Source: Victivallis lenta | GTDB taxonomy: Bacteria > Verrucomicrobiota > Lentisphaeria > Victivallales > Victivallaceae | NCBI RefSeq assembly: GCF_009695545.1 | Contig: NZ_VUNS01000013.1 | Coordinates: 62,001 to 126,000 of the forward strand | DNA: 64,000 nucleotides | Direction of reading: 5' to 3' | Shown here: one piece after another, positions 1 to 10,630 of the stretch | How positions within the stretch are numbered: position 1 is the stretch's first letter | Layout of the letters: each line of letters starts with the position of its first letter | Translations under genes and position numbers: made by a program | Notes under the pieces: generated by a model | What the model was told of the DNA's origin: nothing | Database searches by the model: none | The model's input: the letters and a program-made list of their open reading frames with translations, nothing else

Positions 1-1986
<1,986 letters not shown>

Positions 1987-1999
1987 CCGGGAAAATGGC

Positions 2000-2045
2000 G
2001 GGCGCCGGCGGACAGGACAGCACACCGGCCGCCGGCACCCGTTTC
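2000..2045 (+). terminator. Hairpin after carB
   Basis: A 12-base GC-rich stem (2000-2011 with 2029-2040, one mismatch) and a 17-base loop begin 13 bases after the carB stop, followed by a short pyrimidine run (gtttccttcc). There is no long T tract, so it is a likely but imperfect intrinsic terminator. Confidence 0.5.
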
Positions 2046-2083
2046 CTTCCCGCCGGACAAACATGCAAAATATTTTGGATTTT

Positions 2084-2111
2084 TTGAATATTTCATATTT
2101 AATAATATAAT
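2084..2111 (+). promoter_or_regulatory. Sigma70-type promoter for the 20-residue-repeat protein
   Basis: TTGAAT (2084-2089), 16-base spacer, TATAAT (2106-2111) inside a markedly AT-rich stretch between about 2060 and 2120. The gene it would serve starts at 2190. Confidence 0.55.
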
Positions 2112-2189
2112 ATTTTCCGATCAATCCTCGTTAATACGGTAAAGAAATCGCAGAACGGACAGATCAACCGAAGCAAAAGGGGATGGAAT

Positions 2190-3200
2190 ATGAAAATGAT
2201 CGGAACATGGTGTGCGGCACTGCTGGCGGGATTCCTGGCAGTCGGAACGGCGGCGGAAACGGTGGAGATCCGCGACAATTCGGGCAACATCGTCGGCCGT
2301 GCGGACCTGGACGGCTACTATTCATCCGACGAACTGAACCGGAAACTGGACGAGGCCCGGAAGGATATGCAGCGGCTGCTGGAGGAACAGCGGCGGAAGG
2401 CCGCCGATGAAACGGCCCGGCAGGTGCGGCAGGCGATCGAAAACGAGCGGGCGAATCAGGCGCGGATGCGTCTCGAAATCGAGCGGGAAATCGAGCGCCT
2501 GAAAACCAGCTACAGTCCGATCGGAACAATCACGTTTTATTATGACGCCGCCGGCTATCTGACCGGCAGTGCGGCCGAAACCGACGGCGCCGTCGTCCGC
2601 CGCAACGCCGCCGGGACGGTCATCGGCACGGAACTCATCGAAGGAGGCAAAACACTCTATTACGACGGCAGCGGCAACCTGACCGGAGCGCGGGTCGTCA
2701 GCGGCGGCACCGCGCTCGTATACAATGCGGCCGGGGAAGTTTACTCCCGCGAAGTGACGACAGGTGAGCTGACCACCTACTACAACGCCGCAGGCCGGGT
2801 CACCGGAACCAGCCGAAAGGCCGGAAATTCCACCGTATTCCGGAATACGGCCGGCTATATGACCGGCACGATCACGGAAGCGCCCGGCCGCACCACCTGG
2901 TACGACGACATGGGAATCGTCACCGGCACGGCCCGCACCGAAGCGCTCTGCCGGAAGTTTTATGAAGGGAAACTCGTCGCCGTGGACAATCCGGCCGAAC
3001 TGCACGAGAGAAGAAAGCAGGAAGCCGCAATGAACGTACAAACCGCGCAGGCCCGGCGCAATGAGGCCGGCAGAAAGACGGTCCGCCACTACGACGTCAA
3101 CGGCAGGCTGATCGCCACGACCGAAAGCGGCGGCGGAACCATCCGGCGTTACGGCGCGGCGGGAAAACACATGGGAACCACCGCAGCGGGCAGCCGTTAA
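2190..3200 (+). CDS. Secreted protein with coiled coil and exact 20-residue tandem repeats
   Basis: A 336-residue protein with a clear signal peptide (residues 1-22, ending GTAA), a charged helical or coiled-coil segment (about 46-106, rich in E, R, K and Q) and a repeat domain. The repeat follows the pattern YYDAAGxxTGT, and the AAG core recurs in exact 20-residue register at 120, 140, 160, 180, 200, 220 and 240. Two further units follow at about 297-336, and a related DNSGNIVG unit sits just after the signal peptide. The pattern recalls YD/RHS or MORN-like beta-hairpin repeats but matches none that I recognise with certainty. The ATG has an AAGGGG ribosome site. Function is unknown; a periplasmic or surface role is inferred from the signal peptide. 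It is transcribed alone, convergent with the next operon. Confidence 0.85.
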   Translation: MKMIGTWCAALLAGFLAVGTAAETVEIRDNSGNIVGRADLDGYYSSDELNRKLDEARKDMQRLLEEQRRKAADETARQVRQAIENERANQARMRLEIEREIERLKTSYSPIGTITFYYDAAGYLTGSAAETDGAVVRRNAAGTVIGTELIEGGKTLYYDGSGNLTGARVVSGGTALVYNAAGEVYSREVTTGELTTYYNAAGRVTGTSRKAGNSTVFRNTAGYMTGTITEAPGRTTWYDDMGIVTGTARTEALCRKFYEGKLVAVDNPAELHERRKQEAAMNVQTAQARRNEAGRKTVRHYDVNGRLIATTESGGGTIRRYGAAGKHMGTTAAGSR

Positions 3201-3223
3201 TATTCCGCGGCAAGAACAGCAGA

Positions 3224-3610
3224 TCAGTCGAAAACCGATCTGTGAACCGCCAGCTGCAGCAGGAACGTCCCGGCGGCGAAGACAAAGGTCCAGACTCCGT
3301 AGACCGTAAGCTCGGGAATCCGGTGACGGTTCGACGCCAGCACGCAAAGCGCCGCCAGCACCGCGGCAGCCGCCGGCAGACTGACCGCATACTCGAGCAG
3401 AAGATACGCGGGCCGGAACGGGACGACCCCTTCCCGGCAGAGCCAGGTCAGCAGCACCGGCAGCGCAAACTGCGCAAGCAGCGCCCAGGCAAGGAGAAAC
3501 CCCTTTCGGTCTTTCGTCTCGCTCATCAGACACCAGGCTTCGAGCAGGATGCAGACGCCTGCAATCAGGCTCAGGCTCGAACTGATCGCGATGGCGTCAA
3601 AGAGCCCCAT
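3224..3610 (-). CDS. Small polytopic membrane protein
   Basis: A 128-residue protein with about four hydrophobic helices (residues near 8-28, 38-57, 68-92 and 105-122) and few charged loops. No family recognised. Its ATG lies inside the end of the upstream methyltransferase gene (14-base overlap), so the two are translationally coupled and it is the last gene of the long minus-strand operon. It may be a membrane partner of the methyltransferase, but nothing in the sequence tests this. Confidence 0.75.
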   Translation of the reverse strand: MGLFDAIAISSSLSLIAGVCILLEAWCLMSETKDRKGFLLAWALLAQFALPVLLTWLCREGVVPFRPAYLLLEYAVSLPAAAAVLAALCVLASNRHRIPELTVYGVWTFVFAAGTFLLQLAVHRSVFD

Positions 3611-4991
3611 CCGTCCCCCGTTTCCGGAATACGAAGAGCTCCCGCTTCGTCCCCGGAATCAGCGTCCGGCGGCGCAGCTCGAAATACGGTTCGAACGCCG
3701 CGAGAAACCCGTCCGCATGGTAGTTCGGAAAGATGTCCTCGCGGGTCGAAAGCAGCCGCCGGACCTGTGAATCCTCTTTCGGCACGAACTCGATCAGCAG
3801 CGTGCGGCCGAGCCCGGCCAGCGTCCCGGCGATCATCGGCAGCGGAACGTTGTGGGTGATCGCCAGATGGTGAACGAGCGCCAGCGCCATGACCAGATCG
3901 AAATCGCAGCGGGAGAAAAAGCTGTCGCGTTCGCGGTTGTCCCAGCCGATCGCCGGAGACGGATTCGCAAGGTCGATCCGCAGCGGCAGCACGTCCGCAA
4001 TCTTCCCGCGCTTCAAAAACCGGTAGTGACGATCCACCGCGACCGGGTCGATGTCGGCGGCGACCACAAGATTCCCGTCCCGCGACGCGAGACGGCTGAA
4101 GACGCCGGTGTTCGCGCCGAGGTCCAGCACCCGCCGGGGACGGAGCTCCTCCGCCGTCTGCGCCACAAGCTCCTTCTTGGCCGCAAACGCGGCGTCGCCG
4201 TAATTCGTGTCGCTGTAATAGTCGCCCCACTCGGTTTTGCTCTCCGGCAGTTTCAGACTCCGGACCAGCGAGCGGAGGCTCTCCGCAAAGGCGATCTTGC
4301 TGCCGACGGACACCCGGACGCGCTTCGTCTTCTCCGCCGCGGCGCGGCCGTCCTGGTGGCGGCGCTGCATCTTCGCATGCAGATGGATATGGAACAAAAG
4401 CCCCGGCGAAAAACGGCTTTTCCACGGCAGCAGCTTCGAAGCCAGCTCGAGCGGAATCCCGTCGAGATACTCCGCCATGACCGCATTGAATCCGGCATCC
4501 CGCTTCGCCATCAGCGCCAGCGGAGCAAGGAAGTGCGAACAGAACTGTCCGTAGGCGCTCCACGGCCGGTCGTCCGCCGTTTCGAACGACAGCAAATCGA
4601 TGAAGACCGGACGGCCGCGGCGGAACTGAACGTTGTAGGCGGACGCATCCTTCAGCATCATATTATGTTCGAGCGCGATCCTCTGAATCTCAAGCGTCAG
4701 AAGCGCGGCGTCCTTCAACTGCCCGAACGACCACTCGTACGGATAGGAGACGAATTCGATCTTCTCCGCCTTCAGCGTTTTGAACGAACCGGGTTCGACA
4801 AGCTCATCGGCCTCCCTGAACGGAACCAGCAGCCCGTCGCGGCAGAGCCGCTCCCGGAGCCCGGAGGAGCAGAAGCGTTCATAATTCTCCCGGTAAACCG
4901 GGTTCACGCTGCGGAGGATCGACCCGTCCGCCGCAACGAACACGGTTCCGGACGGATCGCGGAACGATCCGGCATTCCTCGTTTCGCCCAT
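3597..4991 (-). CDS. Class I SAM-dependent methyltransferase with long N-terminal domain
   Basis: A 464-residue protein. The C-terminal half carries the Rossmann SAM-binding motif I (VLDLGANTGVFSRLA), the acidic end of strand 2 (VVAADIDPVAV) and a motif IV-like region (DLVMALALVHHLAI). The N-terminal half (about 1-230) includes NMMLKDASAYNVQF and RPVFIDLLSFE, resembling the kinase-like fold seen in some nodulation or polysaccharide-linked methyltransferases. The substrate is unknown. The ATG at 4991 overlaps the region of the mannosidase stop; an in-frame TTG at 5021 is an alternative start. It lies between the GH38 gene and a small membrane protein in one operon. Confidence 0.85.
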   Translation of the reverse strand: MGETRNAGSFRDPSGTVFVAADGSILRSVNPVYRENYERFCSSGLRERLCRDGLLVPFREADELVEPGSFKTLKAEKIEFVSYPYEWSFGQLKDAALLTLEIQRIALEHNMMLKDASAYNVQFRRGRPVFIDLLSFETADDRPWSAYGQFCSHFLAPLALMAKRDAGFNAVMAEYLDGIPLELASKLLPWKSRFSPGLLFHIHLHAKMQRRHQDGRAAAEKTKRVRVSVGSKIAFAESLRSLVRSLKLPESKTEWGDYYSDTNYGDAAFAAKKELVAQTAEELRPRRVLDLGANTGVFSRLASRDGNLVVAADIDPVAVDRHYRFLKRGKIADVLPLRIDLANPSPAIGWDNRERDSFFSRCDFDLVMALALVHHLAITHNVPLPMIAGTLAGLGRTLLIEFVPKEDSQVRRLLSTREDIFPNYHADGFLAAFEPYFELRRRTLIPGTKRELFVFRKRGTDGAL

Positions 4992-4992
4992 C

Positions 4993-7900
4993 TCACCGCA
5001 CCAGGAACGTCCGGATTTCAAACGGGCGCAGCGTCAGCTCGACCGAGCCGTCGACGATCGGGAGCTCTCCCTCCTCGGTCCATTCGAGCAGATTCGTCTC
5101 GACCAGTTTCGTTCCCCGCGCGAAGTCGAGCACAGCCGTCGAGCGCCGCCCGTCGGTTTCGACCACGCGGATGACCAAAGCATCGGACTTCTCCGCCTTC
5201 TTGACCACCTCGAGAGAGACCCCCTCGCCCCCGGCCACGCGGCACGGCAGCGCGAAGGTCCCCTTCCCCGGCAGCACGGCCGGAGCACGGTTCAGGCAGG
5301 CAGCCTCCTGCATGACCTCGGAGCCGCAGAGGCCGCCCGCGTGCGGCAGGAAACTGTAAGTGAAGAAGTGCGTCCCCTGATCCGCCTCGGAATCCGGATA
5401 GGTCGGCGAACGCAGCAGATTCAGGTCGAGTGTCCCGGCGTCAAGCCGGTAGCCGTATTTAGAATCGTTCAGCAGCGCTGCGCCGCCGCATGCGTCGGAG
5501 ATATCGACGTAACGGTGCGCCGCGACCTCGAACCGCGCGAAGTCCCACGACGTGTTGCGCGCGGTCGTCCGCCGGACGAAGCCGTACTGGATGTCGCAAT
5601 AAGCCTCCTCCGCCCGCACCGTGGTCGGAAAGGCGACCCGCAGCATCCGGTGCCGCTCCTTCCAGTCAACCTCGGTGTTGAAGTCGAGCCGCTTCGAGTT
5701 CTCGGTGAGCACGACCTGCTGCCGGATCGCCGACCGGCCGACCGTCAGCTCGAAGGTCAGCGCCTGCCGGACCGGGCCGGATTCGCTTCTGAACGCCTTC
5801 ACCCCTTTCGCATAAGCGGGCGGCGTATCGACGTACGTGAAATCGACGTCCCACGCATCCCACTTGTTCGGCTGGTCGACGTAGAGCGCGAGCAGATTCG
5901 CAGCCGCGCCGGCCACGACGTCGCGCCCGATCGTCTTGTCGAAAGCGGCGACGAGCCGCGCATCGGCGTCGAACTCATAACGGACGAGGTCGTTCTCCAG
6001 CACAAGCGAATCGTCTGCCTCCGGGGGGAACGCCTCGACCGCTTCGCCGCGGTACAGCGTCGTCACGCTCTGCGGCGGAAATTCACCGAGCACCCAGACT
6101 CCGTTCTCTCCGGCCTGGGTCAGCAGCTCGCGCCCGGCGCCGTCGGTGATGCGGTGCGAGGCCCACTCCTCCGGCAGCGCGACAGCCCCGGTGTAGTCGT
6201 ACGAAAGCGTGTTGACCACGGTCAGCGCATCGCCGTCCGGCGCGGTCAGCTTCGCGGCCGCGGAACGGACCAGGTTTTCGCACTCCGCGAGAATCATGGC
6301 GTGCTCGGCCTCGGTCACCTCATAAACCTTCCGGATCGAGGAGCCCGGAATGATGTCATGGAACTGATTGATCAGAAGCACCTTCCAAAGCCGGTCAAGC
6401 GTTTCGGCCGGATAATCGGCCGCCGGCAGCACCGAACAGATGAACTCGGTCTGCGCGAGCATCTGCTCGCATTTGCGGTTGTTGCGCTTGGTTCGCGCCT
6501 GCGTCGTCAACGTGCCGCGATGAAGCTCCAGATAGAGCTCGCCCGCCCACTCCGGCAGCTCGCCGGCATGTTCGGCCAGCCGGGCGAAAAACGCATCGGC
6601 CCGGTCGAAGCGGACCCGCGGACACCCTTCGAGGTCCGCCGTGCGCAAACCGTGCTCGATATGCTCCGGGCGCGGGCCGCCGCCGCCGTCCCCGACGCCG
6701 AACAGAGTGATGAATTCCGGCAGGAAATAGTTCTCGTTGAAGTTGTTCACGGCATAGTTCAACTGCTCCGGCTTCAATGCCGAATTGTAATTGTCCTCGG
6801 GCGGGAAATGGGTCAGCACCTCGGTTCCGTCGATGCCGCGCCAGTGGAAGGTATGGTACGGGAACTTGTTGAACTGGCTCCACGAAATTTTCTGGGTCAG
6901 GAACCAGTCGCACCCGGCCTTGCGGATGATCTGCGGCATGGCGGCCGAATAGCCGAACACGTCCGGCAGCCAGAGGTTGCGCACGTCCATGCCGAACTCG
7001 TCCATATAGAAGTTCTTGCCGGCCAGGAACTGGCGCACCATCGACTCGCCGGAGATGATGTTGCAGTCGGCTTCGACCCACATGCCGCCCTGCAGCTCCC
7101 AGCGGCCGGACTTGACCGCCTCTCTGATCTTCGCGTAGAGCTCCGGATAATGCTCCTTCACAAACGCGTAAAGCTGCGGCTGCGACGCGCCGAACACATA
7201 GTCCGGGTAGCGCTCGAGGTTGTAAAGCTGGCTCGAGAAGGTGCGCGCACATTTGCGGATCGTTTCGCGCACCGGCCAGAGCCAGCCCGTATCGATATGG
7301 GCGTGGCCGACCGCCGCGGTCGAGAGCGCCGAATCGGTCGCCCGCATCGCAAGCTGCGGAGCGACGCAGCTCCGGGCGGCGGCCGCGTTGGCCGGATCAT
7401 CGGCATAAGCCGAAACCGCCTCGTTGAGCGCCATGTTCAGCTGTACGGCGCGATAACTCTTCTCCGGCAGCGTGCGCAGCAGAGAAAGCAGCACTTCGAA
7501 GTCGTTTGCAAGATTCCACGCCTCGACGTTGAAGCGGCCCATCTTCAGGTGGCGGATGTCGCCGACCTCGCAGCGCCAGTCGGTTCCGGGCGTGATCTCG
7601 TCGCCGAGCAGGCCGTTGCCGCCCACCTCCGCGTAGAAATCGACCGTTTCGCCGCCCCGCGCCTTCGGCGTGAATTCCAGCAGGTTCTTGCGGTAGTTCG
7701 CGGCAAAGACGCTCGTATTCGTCAGTCCGCAGAACGGAACGCCGCCGTCGTCGAAAATCAGAATCTCGCCGCCGAGCTCGAGCTTGAACCAGACCGGTTC
7801 GCCGGCCCACGCCTCCGGAACCTTCCCGGTGATGTGGAACCAGGCGCTCTCCCAGAGACCGCCCCAGCAGTCGCCCTCGGCGGCCGGGACATAGCTCCCC

Positions 7901-8046
7901 TCCAGCCGCTTCGCCCACGGCACCGGATCGACCGAATGGAACACCTCGGCCTGGAGATCGACGGTTTCATAGAAAAACTCATTTTTGAGCCGCTCCAGAA
8001 ACCCTTCCGCGCGCTCACGATAAATCTGAAACTCTTTCTCGTTCAT
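4993..8046 (-). CDS. GH38 alpha-mannosidase
   Basis: A 1017-residue, full-length family 38 alpha-mannosidase, a zinc-dependent retaining enzyme that trims alpha-linked mannose. Visible hallmarks are the zinc-binding HIDTGW (His250, Asp252), the nucleophile motif WLPDVFGY (Asp362), GVGDGGGG, and the second zinc-ligand region HDIIPGSS, followed by the long C-terminal beta-sandwich domains. No signal peptide, so it is probably cytoplasmic and acts on imported oligosaccharides. The start at ATG 8046 has a GGAAGG ribosome site and forms an ATGA overlap with the reductase stop. An upstream in-frame start at 8100 is less likely. Confidence 0.95.
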   Translation of the reverse strand: MNEKEFQIYRERAEGFLERLKNEFFYETVDLQAEVFHSVDPVPWAKRLEGSYVPAAEGDCWGGLWESAWFHITGKVPEAWAGEPVWFKLELGGEILIFDDGGVPFCGLTNTSVFAANYRKNLLEFTPKARGGETVDFYAEVGGNGLLGDEITPGTDWRCEVGDIRHLKMGRFNVEAWNLANDFEVLLSLLRTLPEKSYRAVQLNMALNEAVSAYADDPANAAAARSCVAPQLAMRATDSALSTAAVGHAHIDTGWLWPVRETIRKCARTFSSQLYNLERYPDYVFGASQPQLYAFVKEHYPELYAKIREAVKSGRWELQGGMWVEADCNIISGESMVRQFLAGKNFYMDEFGMDVRNLWLPDVFGYSAAMPQIIRKAGCDWFLTQKISWSQFNKFPYHTFHWRGIDGTEVLTHFPPEDNYNSALKPEQLNYAVNNFNENYFLPEFITLFGVGDGGGGPRPEHIEHGLRTADLEGCPRVRFDRADAFFARLAEHAGELPEWAGELYLELHRGTLTTQARTKRNNRKCEQMLAQTEFICSVLPAADYPAETLDRLWKVLLINQFHDIIPGSSIRKVYEVTEAEHAMILAECENLVRSAAAKLTAPDGDALTVVNTLSYDYTGAVALPEEWASHRITDGAGRELLTQAGENGVWVLGEFPPQSVTTLYRGEAVEAFPPEADDSLVLENDLVRYEFDADARLVAAFDKTIGRDVVAGAAANLLALYVDQPNKWDAWDVDFTYVDTPPAYAKGVKAFRSESGPVRQALTFELTVGRSAIRQQVVLTENSKRLDFNTEVDWKERHRMLRVAFPTTVRAEEAYCDIQYGFVRRTTARNTSWDFARFEVAAHRYVDISDACGGAALLNDSKYGYRLDAGTLDLNLLRSPTYPDSEADQGTHFFTYSFLPHAGGLCGSEVMQEAACLNRAPAVLPGKGTFALPCRVAGGEGVSLEVVKKAEKSDALVIRVVETDGRRSTAVLDFARGTKLVETNLLEWTEEGELPIVDGSVELTLRPFEIRTFLVR

Positions 8047-8981
8047 CTTTCCTTCCCGTTCCGCCCGATGCGGTTGACCGATTTCAAAAGTGCATAACAA
8101 CTTTCCATATGCGGAACCGGAACACCGTGCTCCGCCGCCAGCCGGACCGCGTTGCCGAGGATCGCCTCGACCTCAAGTTCGCGCCCGGCCTCGTAATCCT
8201 GCAGCATGCTGGTTTTATACGCCGGGAAGTTCCGGGTATATTCGATCTGCGCTTCGGCGTTCGCCTCCGTCAGCGCCACGCCGCACGCGTTCGCGACTGC
8301 GATGACCTCCCGCATCAGCGCCCGGCAGAGCCCTTCGAGCTCGTCGCGCTGCGTCATCTGCTTCGTCGTCGCGCCGCCGGCCAGCACCGAAACCGGGTTG
8401 AACGGCAGATTCCAGAGCAGCTTGTTCCAGCGGACGAAACCGATGTCCTCGCAAAGCTCGCATCTGACCTTCGCCGCCTCGAACAGCGCGGCAAGACGCC
8501 GCGCCTCCGCGCTGATTCCGGCCGGATAGTCTCCCATCTTCAGCTCGCCGCTGCCCAGGTGCAGCACCCGGCCCGGTGCCGGACGCGAAACACCGATGTA
8601 GGCGACCGTGCTCAGCAGCCGGTTGTCGGGGAATGATTCCGCAACCTTCCGTTCGATATCGATCCCGTTCTGGATCAACACGATCGTGCTCTTTGACGAA
8701 CGCACGGCGGGACTCAACAGCCCGACCGCATCCGCCCCCGGCAGCACCTTCGCCGCCAGAATGATGTAATCCGCCTCGCCCTCGAACTCCGACGCATGCT
8801 TCAGCACCGCCGCCGGCGTGAACTGAAAATCGCCGGCGATGCTTTCCACCGCGTAGCCCGCGCGCGAAACAGCCTCGTAATCGCTGCGCGCCACAACCGT
8901 CACCTCGGCGCCGGCCTGCGCCAGCCGCCCCGAAAAATAGACGCCGACCCCGCCGGCGCCGATCACCAGAATCCTGCACAT
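8043..8981 (-). CDS. panE: 2-dehydropantoate 2-reductase family protein
   Basis: A 312-residue NADPH-dependent reductase of the ketopantoate reductase family (pantothenate synthesis). It starts with the Rossmann motif MCRILVIGAGGVGVYFSGRL and has the family's substrate-site segment WNKLLWNLPFNPVSVL, with the catalytic Lys in NK, plus the C-terminal helical domain. Length is normal for the family. GGAG lies 7 bases before the ATG. The family contains several paralogues with other 2-keto acid substrates, so the pantothenate assignment is likely but not certain. It sits in an operon with yggS (20-base gap) and overlaps the mannosidase start by 4 bases. Confidence 0.85.
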   Translation of the reverse strand: MCRILVIGAGGVGVYFSGRLAQAGAEVTVVARSDYEAVSRAGYAVESIAGDFQFTPAAVLKHASEFEGEADYIILAAKVLPGADAVGLLSPAVRSSKSTIVLIQNGIDIERKVAESFPDNRLLSTVAYIGVSRPAPGRVLHLGSGELKMGDYPAGISAEARRLAALFEAAKVRCELCEDIGFVRWNKLLWNLPFNPVSVLAGGATTKQMTQRDELEGLCRALMREVIAVANACGVALTEANAEAQIEYTRNFPAYKTSMLQDYEAGRELEVEAILGNAVRLAAEHGVPVPHMESCYALLKSVNRIGRNGKER

Positions 8982-9001
8982 ATCCGTACTCCGTCGTTAT
9001 C

Positions 9002-9682
9002 CTAACGCGTTCCGAAAATCAGTGTGCCGACCCGCACGATCGTCGAACCGTGGCGCGCCGCGATTTCATAGTCGCCGCTCATCCCCATCGACAGCTCCGG
9101 CAGCTCCCGGCCGAGCTTCGCTTCAAGCTCGTCGCGGGTCAGCCGCAGCAGCTCGAAGATCGCCGCGATCTTCACCGGTTCGGCGTCGAAGGGCGCCATG
9201 GTCATGAATCCGCGGAAATCGAGATTCGCGCACGCCGCCGCGCGCCGGGCGAACGGCTCGAGCTCCGCGACCGGCACGCCGGCCTTGCTCGCCTCGCCGG
9301 AGACATTCACTTCGAGCAGGACGGCCGGGCGCTTCCGCTCCTCTCCGGCGATCCGGTCGAGCCGCTCGAGCAGCGCAGCCGAATCGACCGAGTGGATGAC
9401 CTTCGCCAGCTGCACCGCCTTCCGGGCTTTGTTCGACTGCAGGCGGCCGATGAAATGCCATTCGATGTCCTCCGGCAGCCGGGCGGCCTTCTCCGCCAGC
9501 TCCGTCACCCGGCTTTCGCCGAAGGCGCGGACGCCCGCGTCGTACAGCTCCCGGATCGGCTCGACCGGAAACGTCTTGCTGACCGCGAGAAGCCGGATCT
9601 CCGCCGGATCGCGGTGCGCCTCGCGCGCCGCCGCATCAATCGCGGCGCGCACTTCCATGTAATTTGCAATTACCGGACTCAT
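9002..9682 (-). CDS. yggS: PLP homeostasis protein, YggS/PLPBP family
   Basis: A 226-residue single-domain alanine-racemase-fold protein that binds pyridoxal phosphate and buffers its supply in the cytosol. The PLP lysine motif IRLLAVSKTFP, the GESRVTELAEKA segment, WHFIGRLQSNKAR and the phosphate-binding SMGMSGDYEIAARHGSTIVRVGT are all present. Length is typical. It begins 7 bases after the stop of the serine acetyltransferase gene, consistent with co-transcription with that gene and the reductase. Confidence 0.95.
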   Translation of the reverse strand: MSPVIANYMEVRAAIDAAAREAHRDPAEIRLLAVSKTFPVEPIRELYDAGVRAFGESRVTELAEKAARLPEDIEWHFIGRLQSNKARKAVQLAKVIHSVDSAALLERLDRIAGEERKRPAVLLEVNVSGEASKAGVPVAELEPFARRAAACANLDFRGFMTMAPFDAEPVKIAAIFELLRLTRDELEAKLGRELPELSMGMSGDYEIAARHGSTIVRVGTLIFGTR

Positions 9683-9689
9683 CGCGCCG

Positions 9690-10625
9690 CTACGCCCTGT
9701 CGTTTGCGAATTTCAGTCTGTTTTCGGGCGGGCGCGACGTGATCTTGGTTCCGGGCGGCAGGCTTTCGGTCAGCCAGACGTTGCCGCCGATCACGGAGTT
9801 GTCGCCGATCGTGATGTCGCCGAGCACCGACGCGCCGGAATAGATCGTCACGTTGTTGCCGATGGTCGGATGGCGCTTGTTGCCCTTGATCAGCATGCCG
9901 CAGGCGTCCTTCGGGAAATTCCCGGCGCCGAGCGTCACTCCCTGGTAGATCCGCACGTTGTCGCCGATCACGGCCGTCTCGCCGATCACCACGCCGGTGC
10001 CGTGGTCGATGAAGACCCCGCGCCCGAGATGTGCGCCGGGATGGATGTCGATCCCGGTCTGGCTGTGAGCGTGCTCGGTCATCATGCGCGGAATGAACGG
10101 CACCCCCTGATGATAAAGCACATGCGCCATGCGCTGAATCGTAATGGCCTTGATGCCCGGATAGCTCAGGATGATCTCGTCGTACGAAGTCGCCGCCGGA
10201 TCGCCCGCATAAGCCGCCTCGACGTCGAGCTTGACCGTTTCGCGGATCTGCGGCAGCGCGTCGAGCAGGGCGAACACCGCCTCGTTCGTGCCGCACTCCT
10301 CGCAGGAGCGCACCTTGCGCGAGTAGCGGATCGCCCGGCACATCTGGTCGAACAGCTCGGAATAAATCTCCTTCAGCAGCTCCGCCACATCATGCGCGAT
10401 CATCTCCTTATGCCCCTGCCGCCGGCCGTCGAAGCCGGGGAAGATCACTTCGAGAAGCTTCTCGGTGATCTCCACGATCTCGGCGCGGCGCGGCAGGTTG
10501 ACGCCGTCCAGATGGTTCACGCCGAAGCCGTCCCTGTAGGTTTCGCCGATCCGGTCGACGATCTCCGCGAGACGGACCGACGCCGCCCCCTCGAGGTCGC
10601 TGAAATCATATTTCAAAGGCTGCAT
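9690..10625 (-). CDS. cysE: Serine O-acetyltransferase (EpsC/CysE type)
   Basis: A 311-residue enzyme that acetylates L-serine with acetyl-CoA, the first step of cysteine synthesis. After an alpha-helical N-terminal domain, a left-handed beta-helix of hexapeptide repeats begins near GIDIHPGAHLGRGVFIDHGT and contains the catalytic His/Asp region (IDHGTGVVIGE) and the GVTLGAG loop. This is the longer variant with an extended N-terminus, as in Bacteroidota-type enzymes. ATG 10625 has GGAG 8 bases upstream; an in-frame GTG at 10634 is the alternative. The start is adjacent to the yicC stop. Confidence 0.92.
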   Translation of the reverse strand: MQPLKYDFSDLEGAASVRLAEIVDRIGETYRDGFGVNHLDGVNLPRRAEIVEITEKLLEVIFPGFDGRRQGHKEMIAHDVAELLKEIYSELFDQMCRAIRYSRKVRSCEECGTNEAVFALLDALPQIRETVKLDVEAAYAGDPAATSYDEIILSYPGIKAITIQRMAHVLYHQGVPFIPRMMTEHAHSQTGIDIHPGAHLGRGVFIDHGTGVVIGETAVIGDNVRIYQGVTLGAGNFPKDACGMLIKGNKRHPTIGNNVTIYSGASVLGDITIGDNSVIGGNVWLTESLPPGTKITSRPPENRLKFANDRA

Positions 10626-10630
10626 GGTAT

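Noticed and set aside
2060-2130. AT-rich stretch considered as a replication origin
   Set aside because: No DnaA-box cluster or dnaA/dnaN/gidA neighbours; a promoter explains it.
3220-3243. CAGATC/GATCTG 6-base stem between convergent genes
   Set aside because: Short stem, long loop, overlaps a stop codon; too weak to call a terminator.
5341-8097. A 918-codon plus-strand frame opposite the GH38 gene
   Set aside because: Antisense shadow of a clear mannosidase; composition is Arg/Val/Asp-rich and unlike any protein family.
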